Of a DNA stretch of 64,000 nt, positions 26,337 through 35,393 are shown in pieces. This DNA is from Hymenobacter lapidiphilus (lineage in GTDB: Bacteria; Bacteroidota; Bacteroidia; Cytophagales; Hymenobacteraceae). Position numbers and translations under genes: made by a program. Position 1 is the stretch's first letter; every line of letters begins with the position of its first letter. The DNA is taken from NCBI RefSeq assembly GCF_003417065.2, contig NZ_QVLT01000013.1:57918-121917 (forward strand). The letters run 5' to 3'. The notes beneath the pieces are model-generated. The model did not search any database, was not told the origin of the DNA, and saw only the letters and a list, made by a program, of their open reading frames with translations.

Positions 26337-29291
26337 ATGCGCAAAGAATTTAGGATTGGGCTTTTTTTGCTGGTCCTGGCCCTCACCGGCCTATTTGTTT
26401 CTTCCTCCGCTCCACCGGCGGCCGACATGGGCCGGCCCATGACAGCCGCCGAGCAACAGTGGGTCGACAGCGTGTTCAGTGGCCTTACGCCCGAACAGCG
26501 CCTGGGCCAGCTGTTTATGGTGGCCGCCTACTCCAACAAAGACCGTAAGCACGTTCAGTACACCGAGTTTCTGGTAAAGAACTATGGCATTGGCGGGCTC
26601 ATGTTTCTGCAGGGCGGGCCGCGCCGGCAGGCCAACCTGACCAACCGCTACCAGGCCGCTTCCAAGGTACCGCTGCTCATTGCCATGGATGCCGAGTGGG
26701 GCCTCGATATGCGCCTCGATTCGAGCATGCACTTTGCCAAGGGCATGACCCTGGGCGCCATGGACGACGACGAGTACGTGTACCAGATGGGCCGCGAAAT
26801 TGCGCTCAATCTCAAAACGCTGGGCGTCCACGTCAGCTTCTCGCCCGTTATCGACGTCAACTCCAACCCCAGCAATCCGGTTATCGGCAACCGCTCGTTC
26901 GGCGAGGATAAGGAGCAGGTGGCGGCCCGCGGCGTGCGCTACATCCGGGGCCTGCAGGACCACGGCGTGATGGCCGTCGTCAAGCACTTCCCCGGTCACG
27001 GCGACACCGACGTGGACTCGCACGTGGCCCTGCCGGTTATCAACTCCGACCTGGCCCGGCTCACCAACATCGACCTCTACCCCTTCCGCCGCGCTATTTC
27101 CGAGGGCGTAATGGGCGTGATGGTGGGCCACCTGTTCGTGCCGCTGCTCGACACGAGCCGCACGCTGTCGGCCACCATCTCGCCCAACTTAGTTACCGGC
27201 CTGCTCAAGGATAAAATGGGTTTCCGGGGGCTGGTGTTCACCGATGCACTCAATATGAAGAGCGTATCGAACCTGTACAAGGGCGGCGAGCTGGATGCGC
27301 TGGCCCTGCTGGCCGGCAACGATGTGCTGCTGTTTTCGGAGGATGTGCCCATGGCCATTCAGAAGATAAGGGAGGCCATTGCGGACGGTAAAATCGCTCA
27401 GGCCGACGTGGATTCGCGGGTGCGGAAGATATTGCGGGCCAAGTTCTGGGCCGGCCTCAACCACTATCGTCCGGTAGATGTGCCCAACCTGATGGCCAAC
27501 CTGAACCGGCCCTTGAGCCGCATGGTGCAGCAGCAGATTTATGAGCACGCCGTAACGGTAGTTAAGAACGACGACGACATTCTGCCCTTCCAGCGCCTCG
27601 ATACGCTGCGCATTGCCTCCATTACCATTGGCTCGCAGGCCGATACCTACCGCGAAACGATGGGCAAATACCAGAGCGGCCCAGTGTACGCCGTGCCCAA
27701 CCGCTACGCCCCCGATTCCACCTTCAGCCGCATTGGCCGGCAGCTGGCGCCCTACAACGTAGTGGTGGTGAGCCTGCACAACATGAACAACACGCCGGCC
27801 CACAACTACGGGCTCGGCGACGGGGCCCTGAAGTTTCTGAAAACGCTGCAGGCCAACCCGCGCCTGAAAACGGTAGTGGTGATGTTCGGCAACGCCTACG
27901 CCCTGAAAAATGTGGAAGCCAGCCGCAACCTGGTTTGCGGCTACGAAGACAATTTCGCTTCGCAGCTGGTTGTGCCACAGGTGCTGTTCGGGGCGCTGCC
28001 GGCCAAGGGCCGCCTACCGGTTACGGTATCAGAAACCTTAAAAGCCGGCCAGGGCCTGCCCACCCCCGATTTCCGCCGCCTGCGCTACGGTACACCCGAG
28101 GAAGTAGGCCTCGACTCGCGTATTCTGGCCCAGATTGATAATGTGGCCCTGGAAGCTGTGGCCTACGCCGCCGCCCCCGGCTGCCAGGTGCTGGTAGCCA
28201 AAGACGGTATGGTGGTGTTCGATAAAAGCTACGGCTTCTATACCTACGACAAAAGCCAGGCGGTCAATAACGGTACGCTCTACGATCTGGCTTCGATAAC
28301 CAAAGTGGCCGGCACACTCCAGGCCATTATGTGGCTCAAAGATGAGGGCCTGCTTAGTCTCGATGAAAAGGTAGCCACCTACCTCACTGAGCTGAAGACG
28401 ACCAACAAAAAGGACATGACGGTGCGCGACGTGCTTATGCACCACGCCGGCCTCAAGCCCGGTATTGCCACCTGGGAGCGAACCATCACCAGCAGCGGCC
28501 CTAAGCCCGAGTTCTATGCCAGCACCGAGTCGCCGAAGTTCTCGCGCGAGGTAACGCCCAACCTGTTCAGCGCCACTTCCTCCGACGACGCGGTGTGGGG
28601 CTGGGTGCAGGAGTCGGCGCTGCTGCCCAAGGTGAAGGGCAAATACCCGGTCGAATATTCCGATCTGAGCTTTATCGTGATGAAGCGGCTGGCCGAAAAG
28701 CTGTTGAAGCAGCCCATCGAGCAATTTCTGGCCCGGCAGTTCTACCGTCCGCTGGGCCTGAACTCGATGACCTACAACCCGCTCGCCAAGTTCCCGAAGT
28801 CGTGCATCGCGCCCACCGAAAACGACACCTACTACCGCCGCACCCTGCTGCAGGGCAGCGTGCACGACCAGACGGCGGCCCTGGTAGGCGGCGTAGGCGG
28901 CCACGCCGGCCTGTTTGCCAATGCCAACGACCTGGCCGTGCTCATGCAGATGAACCTGCAGAACGGCCGCTACGGCGGGCAGCGGTTCTTCCAGACGCCT
29001 GTGGTAGCCGAGTTTGCTCGTGGCACCGAGGCGGGCAGCCGCCGCGGTCTGGGTTGGGACCGGGGCGACCCAAGCAAGCCCGAAGGTCCCACCAGCAGCC
29101 TGTCGCCGGCCAGCACGTTCGGCCACACCGGCTTTACCGGCACCTGCGTCTGGATGGACCCGGAAAACAAAATCATGTACATATTTCTTTCTAACCGCGT
29201 GTACCCTGACGCCGGCAATAAGAAGCTGGTGCAGTACAACATCCGCACCCGCATCCACGACGTGATTTACAAGGCACTGCAAAAGTCATGA
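26337..29291 (+). CDS. Fusion of GH3 beta-N-acetylglucosaminidase (NagZ-like) and serine beta-lactamase-like domain
   Basis: A 984-residue exported protein (MRKEFRIGLFLLVLALTGLF, a signal peptide or anchor). Residues about 40-380 are a GH3 domain of NagZ type. It has AMDAEWGLDMRL, KHFPGHGDTDVDSH (about 216-229, the His/Asp catalytic loop) and nucleophile Asp in VFTDALNMKSV (about 302). A middle domain follows. Residues about 590-984 are a class C beta-lactamase/esterase-like domain with SITKVAGTLQAIMWL (SxxK, about 652). YSDLSFIVMKRL stands in place of YxN, followed by HTGFTGT. It probably hydrolyses peptidoglycan fragments during cell-wall recycling, the second domain acting on peptides or esters. 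The fusion is recurrent in Bacteroidota. Confidence 0.9.
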   Translation: MRKEFRIGLFLLVLALTGLFVSSSAPPAADMGRPMTAAEQQWVDSVFSGLTPEQRLGQLFMVAAYSNKDRKHVQYTEFLVKNYGIGGLMFLQGGPRRQANLTNRYQAASKVPLLIAMDAEWGLDMRLDSSMHFAKGMTLGAMDDDEYVYQMGREIALNLKTLGVHVSFSPVIDVNSNPSNPVIGNRSFGEDKEQVAARGVRYIRGLQDHGVMAVVKHFPGHGDTDVDSHVALPVINSDLARLTNIDLYPFRRAISEGVMGVMVGHLFVPLLDTSRTLSATISPNLVTGLLKDKMGFRGLVFTDALNMKSVSNLYKGGELDALALLAGNDVLLFSEDVPMAIQKIREAIADGKIAQADVDSRVRKILRAKFWAGLNHYRPVDVPNLMANLNRPLSRMVQQQIYEHAVTVVKNDDDILPFQRLDTLRIASITIGSQADTYRETMGKYQSGPVYAVPNRYAPDSTFSRIGRQLAPYNVVVVSLHNMNNTPAHNYGLGDGALKFLKTLQANPRLKTVVVMFGNAYALKNVEASRNLVCGYEDNFASQLVVPQVLFGALPAKGRLPVTVSETLKAGQGLPTPDFRRLRYGTPEEVGLDSRILAQIDNVALEAVAYAAAPGCQVLVAKDGMVVFDKSYGFYTYDKSQAVNNGTLYDLASITKVAGTLQAIMWLKDEGLLSLDEKVATYLTELKTTNKKDMTVRDVLMHHAGLKPGIATWERTITSSGPKPEFYASTESPKFSREVTPNLFSATSSDDAVWGWVQESALLPKVKGKYPVEYSDLSFIVMKRLAEKLLKQPIEQFLARQFYRPLGLNSMTYNPLAKFPKSCIAPTENDTYYRRTLLQGSVHDQTAALVGGVGGHAGLFANANDLAVLMQMNLQNGRYGGQRFFQTPVVAEFARGTEAGSRRGLGWDRGDPSKPEGPTSSLSPASTFGHTGFTGTCVWMDPENKIMYIFLSNRVYPDAGNKKLVQYNIRTRIHDVIYKALQKS

Positions 29292-29325
29292 CCTGTTGCC
29301 CGGCATTTCCGTTTATTTGATTCCG

Positions 29326-29376
29326 CAACCGGCGGTGAGGCGCTCCAGCAGGGAGCAACTCGCCGCCGGTTTTTTT
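29326..29376. terminator. Terminator hairpin upstream of bshA
   Basis: AACCGGCGGTGAGG...CTCGCCGCCGGTT stem with a TTTTTTG run, ending the GH3 fusion transcript. Confidence 0.8.
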
Positions 29377-29431
29377 GTCCCTCTCTTTTTGTCCCTTCGC
29401 GTAGCGCTACGCCTATCTGGCCCTTTCCTGT

Positions 29432-30568
29432 ATGAACATCGGCATCGTTTGTTATCCCACTTTTGGCGGCTCGGGCGTCGTGGCCACCGAGTTGGGCAAG
29501 GCGCTGGCCCAGCGTGGACACCGCGTCCACTTCATCACCTACAGCCAGCCGGTACGCCTGGATTTCTTCAACGAGAACCTGTTCTACCACGAGGTGTATA
29601 TTCCGCCTTACCCACTGTTTCAGTTTCCGCCTTACGAGCTGGCGCTGGCCAGCAAAATGGTGGATATTGCCCAGAACGAGAAGCTCGACGTACTGCACGT
29701 GCATTATGCCATTCCGCACGCCTCGGCCGCTTTTATGGCCAAGCAGATTCTGCTCACCCGCGGCATCCGCATTCCGGTAGTAACCACGCTGCACGGCACC
29801 GATATTACACTGGTAGGCAAGGATGCCAGCTACGAGCCGGTCGTCACGTTCAGCATCAACCAGAGTGATGGCGTAACGGCCGTATCGGCCGATTTGCGCC
29901 GCGAAACCTACGAGTATTTCGCCATCGAGAAGGAAATTGAGGTGATTCCCAACTTCATCAATCTGGAGCGCTTTCAGAAGCAGGCCAAAAACCATTTTAA
30001 GGCCGCCATTGCTCCCGAGGGCGAAAAGCTGCTGGTCCACACCAGCAATTTCCGCTCGGTGAAGCGGGTGGATGACGTGGTGAACATCTTTTCCGGCGTA
30101 CGCGCCCAGATGCCCGCCAAGCTGCTGCTGGTCGGCGACGGGCCCGACCGACCGCGCATCGAAAAGCTCTGCCGCGACATCGGCCTGTGCCAGGATATCC
30201 GCTTCCTGGGCAAGCTCGAAGCCGTGGAGGAAGTGCTCAGTATTGCCGATTTGTTTCTGATGCCTTCCGAAAAGGAAAGCTTCGGCTTGGCGGCTTTGGA
30301 GGCTATGGCCTGCGAGGTGCCGGTTATCAGCACCAACGCCGGCGGCATCCCCGAGTTGAATGAGCACGGCGTAACGGGCATGGTCAGCAACGTGGGCGAC
30401 GTGGCCGACATGGTGAAGAACGCCCTGTATGTGCTCGACGACGAGAACCTGCCCCGCTTCAAAGCCGCCGCCCGCGTCCGCGCCGAAACCTTCGCCCTCG
30501 ATACGGTAGTGCCCCTCTACGAAGCCTGCTACCAGCGTGCTATTGATGCGGTAGCGGTGGGTGTATAG
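29432..30568 (+). CDS. bshA: N-acetyl-alpha-D-glucosaminyl L-malate synthase
   Basis: First enzyme of bacillithiol synthesis: joins UDP-GlcNAc to L-malate. The 378-residue GT4-type glycosyltransferase has the diagnostic N-terminus CYPTFGGSGVVATELGKAL, then VLHVHYAIPHASAAFMAKQI and TTLHGTDITLVGKDASYEP. FSINQSDGVTAVS follows, with the C-terminal donor-site motif MPSEKESFGLAALEAMACEV and ISTNAGGIPEL. All are BshA hallmarks. Its presence implies bacillithiol as the low-molecular-weight thiol. The other bsh genes are not in the window. Confidence 0.94.
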   Translation: MNIGIVCYPTFGGSGVVATELGKALAQRGHRVHFITYSQPVRLDFFNENLFYHEVYIPPYPLFQFPPYELALASKMVDIAQNEKLDVLHVHYAIPHASAAFMAKQILLTRGIRIPVVTTLHGTDITLVGKDASYEPVVTFSINQSDGVTAVSADLRRETYEYFAIEKEIEVIPNFINLERFQKQAKNHFKAAIAPEGEKLLVHTSNFRSVKRVDDVVNIFSGVRAQMPAKLLLVGDGPDRPRIEKLCRDIGLCQDIRFLGKLEAVEEVLSIADLFLMPSEKESFGLAALEAMACEVPVISTNAGGIPELNEHGVTGMVSNVGDVADMVKNALYVLDDENLPRFKAAARVRAETFALDTVVPLYEACYQRAIDAVAVGV

Positions 30569-30573
30569 CTTTT

Positions 30574-30601
30574 GTCATTGCGAGCGGAGCGAAGTAATAT
30601 A
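30574..30601. repeat. Half copy of a family A-like repeat
   Basis: TGTCATTGCGAGCGGAGCGAAG without the matching second arm, just after bshA. Confidence 0.5.
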
Positions 30602-30619
30602 CCCTTTACACAGCACTAA

Positions 30620-30685
30620 GCTCAGACCCACGCAAAAGCCCCTGACGCCAGCACGGACTTCAGGGGCTTTTGCGTGGGTCTGAGC
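30620..30685. terminator. Long near-perfect bidirectional terminator palindrome
   Basis: GCTCAGACCCACGCAAAAGC pairs with GCTTTTGCGTGGGTCTGAGC, with an inner CCCCTGA/TCAGGGG extension. It lies between the convergent bshA and the small membrane protein gene. Confidence 0.85.
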
Positions 30686-30717
30686 CAATAGGCCGGCAGT
30701 TGCACTTGAGGCGCTAT

Positions 30718-31098
30718 TTACTGCGTAGGTTCATCTGAATCAGTGAAAAAAGTGCTCATGTAAGCCATACCGGCAGATAGCACCGCTGTCCAGAATACTA
30801 TCCATAGTTCATTGAATTCCTGAGCCGGATTTCTATCCTGCATGGCAATATGTATCCCTAACCACCAGCTAAGCAATGCTGTCAATACGGTAACAGCACG
30901 CTTGGGGCGTTTGCCTGTAATACGCGCCAGCAGCCAGCAGATAACCAGCCCCATAATACCCGGAATAACTGCCGTAATCAGAAATACTCCCCAGATAAAG
31001 GGAGCCATTGAGTCACCCTTGTGCATTTCGGCGTGCGCGGGGCCGCTGGTGAGCAGCCAAAGTATGCCGCTGGCAAACGTATAGGTAAACTTGCGCAT
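30718..31098 (-). CDS. Small membrane protein of unknown function
   Basis: About 126 residues: signal-like N-terminus (MRKFTYTFASGILWLLTSGP, then AHAE), followed by three hydrophobic segments (WGVFLITAVIPGIMGLVICW, VLTALLSWWLGIHIAM, LWIVFWTAVLSAGMAYM). Its start codon overlaps the stop of the upstream gene by one base (ATGA), so the two are probably co-translated. No family recognised. Confidence 0.7.
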   Translation of the reverse strand: MRKFTYTFASGILWLLTSGPAHAEMHKGDSMAPFIWGVFLITAVIPGIMGLVICWLLARITGKRPKRAVTVLTALLSWWLGIHIAMQDRNPAQEFNELWIVFWTAVLSAGMAYMSTFFTDSDEPTQ

Positions 31099-31637
31099 CA
31101 GAACATGGCTACGGCCTCGCGCTTTACGGCCAGAATGGCAGCGGCGGTGGGGTCGGGCAACTCGTCGTTCATCATGGTTTCTAGAATGCGGCGCGCCAGC
31201 TCGGAGCCACGGGCTTCGGCGGGGTTAGACAGCTTCTGAAACTGGCTGCTGATGAGGTTGCTGACGCTGTTTTGGGCGAGCCGAACGGCCGCCCAGGTTT
31301 CGGGCTGCATATAGAGCTGCTGGCTGAGGTTGTGCTCCACTTCGGCCCGAATTTCCTGCAGCAGCAGCCGGTGGTAGTCGGCGGCCGATTGGTTGGCGCT
31401 GCTCACCCGGATCAGCAGGTTTTGGGGGCTGAGGCGCTCCAGCAGCAGTATTACGCGCTCCAAGGCCTGCAGGCGTAGCGGCAAGGTGGTTTTGCTGGCT
31501 TCCAGGCGCATCTCAATCAGACGGCGCTGCTGCTCGCGTTCCAGAAACTGCTGGAACAGGAAGTAAATAGCGGCGGCCACGATAAGGGCCGGCAGAATGA
31601 TTTTGAGCAGGTCGAAGATGTATGCGGTAGTGTCCAT
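31098..31637 (-). CDS. Membrane-anchored coiled-coil protein, unknown
   Basis: About 179 residues from ATG 31637 (MDTTAYIFDLLKIILPALIV). One N-terminal membrane helix (about 8-28, IILPALIVAAAIYFLFQQFL) is followed by a long charged helical region (EREQQRRLIEMRLEASKTTL). It continues with LQALERVILLLERLSPQNLL and EVEHNLSQQLYMQPETWAAV. The topology suggests a cytoplasmic helical domain tethered to the inner membrane. It resembles uncharacterised Bacteroidota proteins, but I cannot name a function. It is translationally coupled to the small membrane protein gene downstream and divergent from the IscA-type gene. Confidence 0.75.
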   Translation of the reverse strand: MDTTAYIFDLLKIILPALIVAAAIYFLFQQFLEREQQRRLIEMRLEASKTTLPLRLQALERVILLLERLSPQNLLIRVSSANQSAADYHRLLLQEIRAEVEHNLSQQLYMQPETWAAVRLAQNSVSNLISSQFQKLSNPAEARGSELARRILETMMNDELPDPTAAAILAVKREAVAMF

Positions 31638-31824
31638 GCGGGCAGATAAGTGGAACCGACGCCGGGCCCGGCCCGGAAGGCCGGGGGCTCGTTGTGCAGG
31701 TAAAGATAGGCGGTGAACCGGCGGGGCCAAGCCGTTGTTGTATCCCCAAACGCCAAGCTGCCGCATGGTAGTGTGCCTGGCAGGGGCCAGCAGGGCCTTG
31801 TTCTGCCGACTACCGGCGGCGTTG

Positions 31825-31832
31825 TATCTTTG
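31825..31832 (+). promoter_or_regulatory. Promoter box for the IscA-type gene (TATCTTTG)
   Basis: Exact TAnnTTTG match with a TTCTG-type element 19-20 bp upstream, 27 nt before the ATG at 31860. Confidence 0.55.
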
Positions 31833-31859
31833 CGCTACTTCTTCTAAATCGAACTCACT

Positions 31860-32213
31860 ATGGCAACGGCCGTTTCCACCAAGCTTGCTCCTATCAGCCT
31901 CACTCCCCGCGCCCTGGAGGAGGTTCGCAATATTCTCGTTGAAAAAGCGGTTCCCGGCGAGTACGGCCTGCGCGTAGGCGTGCAGGGCGGCGGTTGCTCG
32001 GGCATGAGCTACCTGCTGGGCTTCGACAAGCCCAAGGAGCAGGACGAAACCTTCGACGTCGACGGCGTGCTGCTCATCATGGATAAAAAGCACGCCATGT
32101 ACGTGCTGGGCATGGAAGTCGATTTCCAGGATGGCCTCAACGCCCGCGGCTTCATTTTCAGCAACCCGCAGGCCAAAAGCACCTGCGGCTGCGGCTCCTC
32201 GTTCTCAGCCTGA
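31860..32213 (+). CDS. A-type iron-sulfur carrier (IscA/ErpA/SufA family)
   Basis: A 117-residue HesB-fold protein that carries Fe-S clusters to apoproteins. The three cluster-binding cysteines are present: one in QGGGCSGMSYLLGF (about 46) and two in STCGCGSSF (about 107-109). Supporting sequence is ISLTPRALEEVRNIL and LNARGFIFSNPQAKSTCGCG. Which of IscA, SufA or ErpA it functionally matches cannot be told from the sequence; no suf or isc genes are adjacent. A good promoter box lies 27 nt upstream and a terminator follows. Confidence 0.92.
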   Translation: MATAVSTKLAPISLTPRALEEVRNILVEKAVPGEYGLRVGVQGGGCSGMSYLLGFDKPKEQDETFDVDGVLLIMDKKHAMYVLGMEVDFQDGLNARGFIFSNPQAKSTCGCGSSFSA

Positions 32214-32264
32214 TTTGAGCTTTTAACTGCTCGCTTAGCCTTAAAACGTTGCTTTACCAATTTT

Positions 32265-32299
32265 AAAAGCCTCCACCGATCTATCGGCGGAGGCTTTTA
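32265..32299. terminator. Terminator hairpin after the IscA-type gene
   Basis: AAAAGCCTCC / GGAGGCTTTT stem with an A/T flank on both sides; bidirectional between convergent genes. Confidence 0.8.
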
Positions 32300-32354
32300 C
32301 TTTTTCCTGTGTGCCTGTGCAGAACAAATGGCAGCGCACCGGCGCTGTACCTAC

Positions 32355-33704
32355 CTACGCTACCTGAGGCACCGCAGGCAGCAGCGGCTTCACCAGAAAC
32401 GCCCGTACCTCCATTAGGCGGTAGCGCACCTGATTTTGTTCGTACTCGCGGGCGAGGGTTGTTTCGGTGGCCTTTTCAATCAGGTCGCACTGCTTGCGCA
32501 GGCTCTGGCGACGGATGTAGGAGCCGGTGCGGCGGGCCACGGTTTGAATGGCCGACAGTAAGCGCAGCAGAACGGCCACGTTGGCGTCGCCGCTACTGCG
32601 AATCTGGTCGAAGGCCAGGCACACGAAGTCGTCGAAGCTGCGGGTGCGGGCAATGGCGCGCACCTGGCCGTCCTGGGCGCGGAGGGGCTGGTGCAGCTCG
32701 CGGCTGGCCAGAAACGCCAGCATAGACCCCAGCCGATCAACACACATGACGGCCGTAGTAGTGTCGTTGATGCCCGGCGAGAGGGCCTTTAGGGCAATAT
32801 CTACAATCTGGCGGAAGCCGAACGCTACGTCCTGCTGGTCGATGCTGCGTTGGGTATCGATGGTGAAGTAGCATTTGAGCTGTGCTTGCTCCTTCTCAGT
32901 AGGCGGGCGGGCGGCGGCATAATAGGCCACCGATACCAGGGGCGTGTCCTGGGTAACGAAGTCGCCGAGGCGGTGTTCGAGGCGCACCACAGCATCGGTT
33001 CCGTCGGCGAAATCGAGCAGCGCCTGGCTGGCTACGCCCTGTAGGTAACCGGTAGTGGCGGCTGGCACCACATACCAGTTTAAATCGGCCGTACGCAGGT
33101 CTTCTTCCTCCTCCTTATCGGCCTCCTCCCCCACTTGCTTGGGGAAGATTTTGGTCATGCCGGCAATTGTTTCGGTGGCGGCCTCGGCAATAATGTTGGC
33201 CGCCTGAATAGATGTGGCGATGTGGTGAATGAAAAAAATCAGCATTCCGATGCTTACCAGCGCCATGAGCAGGGCAAACGACACGGCCAGCGGCGGAATA
33301 AAACTGCCTTCGTCGCCGCCCCGAATCGTGCGCAGCACCACCAGGCAGTACACGAAAATACTCACGAAGAAGCCCATCACCACCTGGTTGGCCCGGTCGC
33401 GCATGAAGTTGCGCAGGATGCGGGAGGTGTACAGCCCCGATACAGTGGCCAGCGTGGATAGGGTGAGCGAGAAGATAAGCGCCGCCACCGTAATGGCCGA
33501 GCTGGCAATGGCCGAAAGCATGCCCCGGGCTCCATCGGCCCCGGCCCCGAACAGCAGCGGGTAGTCGCGGGTCCATTTGTTGCTGGTGCCCGCATCGAGC
33601 AGTACCAGCCCGTAGGCCAACACCAGCGACGCTACCACCATAAGCGTGGGAACAAACCACAGGCTCGCATTGAGGTTGAGCCACCAGCTTTTAAGCTTAT
33701 TCAT
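32355..33704 (-). CDS. DUF2254 membrane protein
   Basis: The 449-residue protein has four membrane helices in the first half (LWFVPTLMVVASLVLAYGLV, ITVAALIFSLTLSTLATVSG, VVMGFFVSIFVYCLVVL, ALLMALVSIGMLIFFIHHIA) and a large cytoplasmic domain. Typical DUF2254 sequence is SNFMRDRANQ-like ILRNFMRDRANQVVMG, then QSIDQQ-like DTQRSIDQQDVAFGFRQIVD and IALKALSPGINDTTTAV. The family is uncharacterised. It precedes DUF421 and mscS-type genes on the same strand, all membrane proteins, suggesting a shared envelope or osmotic role (inference). Confidence 0.85.
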   Translation of the reverse strand: MNKLKSWWLNLNASLWFVPTLMVVASLVLAYGLVLLDAGTSNKWTRDYPLLFGAGADGARGMLSAIASSAITVAALIFSLTLSTLATVSGLYTSRILRNFMRDRANQVVMGFFVSIFVYCLVVLRTIRGGDEGSFIPPLAVSFALLMALVSIGMLIFFIHHIATSIQAANIIAEAATETIAGMTKIFPKQVGEEADKEEEEDLRTADLNWYVVPAATTGYLQGVASQALLDFADGTDAVVRLEHRLGDFVTQDTPLVSVAYYAAARPPTEKEQAQLKCYFTIDTQRSIDQQDVAFGFRQIVDIALKALSPGINDTTTAVMCVDRLGSMLAFLASRELHQPLRAQDGQVRAIARTRSFDDFVCLAFDQIRSSGDANVAVLLRLLSAIQTVARRTGSYIRRQSLRKQCDLIEKATETTLAREYEQNQVRYRLMEVRAFLVKPLLPAVPQVA

Positions 33705-33721
33705 GAACAGCTAGCAATTGG

Positions 33722-34258
33722 TTATTTGTCGGTTAGTTCTTTACTTCCCGGCACATTACCCAGGGCTGATTGAGAGCCTTGGCCGGTGCTCTTGAGGGCC
33801 GTGAGCGAGCCGTCGTTTTCAAGCACCACCGCGGCGGCCTTGTCGAGCGAGTCGACGCCCCGTTCGCGCAGGGAGGTCAGGATCTCTCCTTCCGTGACGC
33901 GCTGAGCTTTCATTAAGTCGTGCAGAAACCGGCCCTGGTACACGAGCAGCGTGGGCTCGGCCTTCACCAGCTTGTCCACGGCCCGATAGCGCACCGACAG
34001 CCAAGTGATAACGTACTGAAGGCCAATGAGCACGCCCATACCCAGGAGTCCATCGAACAAGGCCACGCTTTTACTGAGTATGGTGGAAGCCAGCATGGAG
34101 CCCAGGGCCACGGTCACGATGAGGTCGAAGGCGTTCATCTTCGAAAGCGTGCGCTTGCCCGAGGTCCGCAGCAGCCCGATGAGGCCCACGTAAACCATCG
34201 CCCCGACCACGACGATAGGGCCCAGGCTGGCCCAACTGGTGAAGAGAATCTGTTCCAT
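33722..34258 (-). CDS. DUF421 (YetF-type) membrane protein
   Basis: The 178 residues carry three N-terminal membrane helices (IVVVGAMVYVGLIGLLRT, DLIVTVALGSMLASTILSK, GLLGMGVLIGLQYVITWLS). A small cytoplasmic domain follows: KAEPTLLVYQGRFLHDLMKA, then VTEGEILTSLRERGVDSLDK and AAVVLENDGSLTAL. This is the standard DUF421/YetF layout (RTSGKRTLSKMNAFDLIVTV is diagnostic). Function is unknown; Bacillus relatives take part in spore membrane physiology. It lies between DUF2254 and mscS-type genes, likely one operon. Confidence 0.88.
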   Translation of the reverse strand: MEQILFTSWASLGPIVVVGAMVYVGLIGLLRTSGKRTLSKMNAFDLIVTVALGSMLASTILSKSVALFDGLLGMGVLIGLQYVITWLSVRYRAVDKLVKAEPTLLVYQGRFLHDLMKAQRVTEGEILTSLRERGVDSLDKAAAVVLENDGSLTALKSTGQGSQSALGNVPGSKELTDK

Positions 34259-34282
34259 AGGTGGCTAGCTGAACGTATTGCG

Positions 34283-35239
34283 TTAGCTGGCCCCCAGGCC
34301 GGTGCCCAAGTCGGCCGACGGTTTCGAGGCGAGCTTTTTGGGGTCAGCGGGCGGGTCGGCGAGGGTGCCGGGCTCGGCCATCGCCACCTGAATGGGTATG
34401 GCCGGCATTTTGGTGGGCAGCCGCAGTTCCAGAATATCGGGCGGCAGGGCGTAGCCGCCGGACATAAGCGCAATTTTCACCCGGTTCATCACCCGGCTCC
34501 GCAGCTCGAGCGTAGCCCGGCGGTAATCGTCGGTATCGGTCCAGAAAAACACTTTCAGGTTCACGGTGCTGGCAGCCAGCTCATCGACTATGGCGAAGGG
34601 CTCGCGGTCAGTCAGCACTTCCGGCTCCTTGCGCACCTGCTCCAGAATCAGGGCAATGGCGGCGGCAACGTCGTCGTAATCCACCCCCACCACAAACTCC
34701 TGGCGGATGAAGCCGTCGCGGGTGTAGTTGATGAGCGGCTCCTTGAGCACGATGGCATTGGGAATGGAGATGTCGCGGCCGTCGAAGGTGTTCATTTCGG
34801 TGGTGCGCAGGTTGAGCTTGGTTATCTGCCCGAACATCTCCTGGATTTTCACCGTGTCGTTGACGCCAAAGGGGCGGTTGAAAGCCAGGATGATACCGGC
34901 CAGAAAATTCTCGGCAATATCCTTGAAAGCAAAGCCCACCACGAAGGCCGACACGCCCACCGCGCCCAGAATGCCACCCACCACGCCCGAGAAGCCCAGG
35001 ATATTGAGGGCGACAACCAGTCCCACCAGCACCAGCACCCAGCGGCCTACCTGAGTCAGGAAATCGGTCAGCAGCGGATCGTCGGAGTGGGCGCTGAGCT
35101 TGGTCGCCAGCCAGGTACGCAGCCGGCTGGCACCCACCCACACCACGCCCATCACTACGGCCGCTACCAACAGCCGCGGCAACATATAGAGGAACTGCTC
35201 CCAATAGTCGTGAAGCACAGTCGTAAAATCTCCGAACAT
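34283..35239 (-). CDS. Small-conductance mechanosensitive channel (MscS family)
   Basis: The 318-residue protein releases solutes on membrane tension. Three membrane helices lead to the pore helix and beta domain: VVGGILGAVGVSAFVVGFAF, KDIAENFLAGIILAFNRPFG, VNDTVKIQEMFGQITKLNLR and TEMNTFDGRDISIPNAIVLK. These are typical MscS pore and Sm-like domain motifs. The tail (DPPADPKKLASKPSADLGTG) is low complexity. It is first in a same-strand run with DUF421 and DUF2254. Confidence 0.92.
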   Translation of the reverse strand: MFGDFTTVLHDYWEQFLYMLPRLLVAAVVMGVVWVGASRLRTWLATKLSAHSDDPLLTDFLTQVGRWVLVLVGLVVALNILGFSGVVGGILGAVGVSAFVVGFAFKDIAENFLAGIILAFNRPFGVNDTVKIQEMFGQITKLNLRTTEMNTFDGRDISIPNAIVLKEPLINYTRDGFIRQEFVVGVDYDDVAAAIALILEQVRKEPEVLTDREPFAIVDELAASTVNLKVFFWTDTDDYRRATLELRSRVMNRVKIALMSGGYALPPDILELRLPTKMPAIPIQVAMAEPGTLADPPADPKKLASKPSADLGTGLGAS

Positions 35240-35393
35240 ATGGTTGAGTTTGGCGGAAGATTCCTGTTGTACGGTGGGGGAAAGCCGGAGTTATTAGGCG
35301 CTACAGGCCGTTAGCTCGTGGCAAGACAGCTGGCTGTTCGCTCGATACCCCGGGCTGGCCAGAAGAGTAGAGTCAGCTTACTTACCTTGCAGT

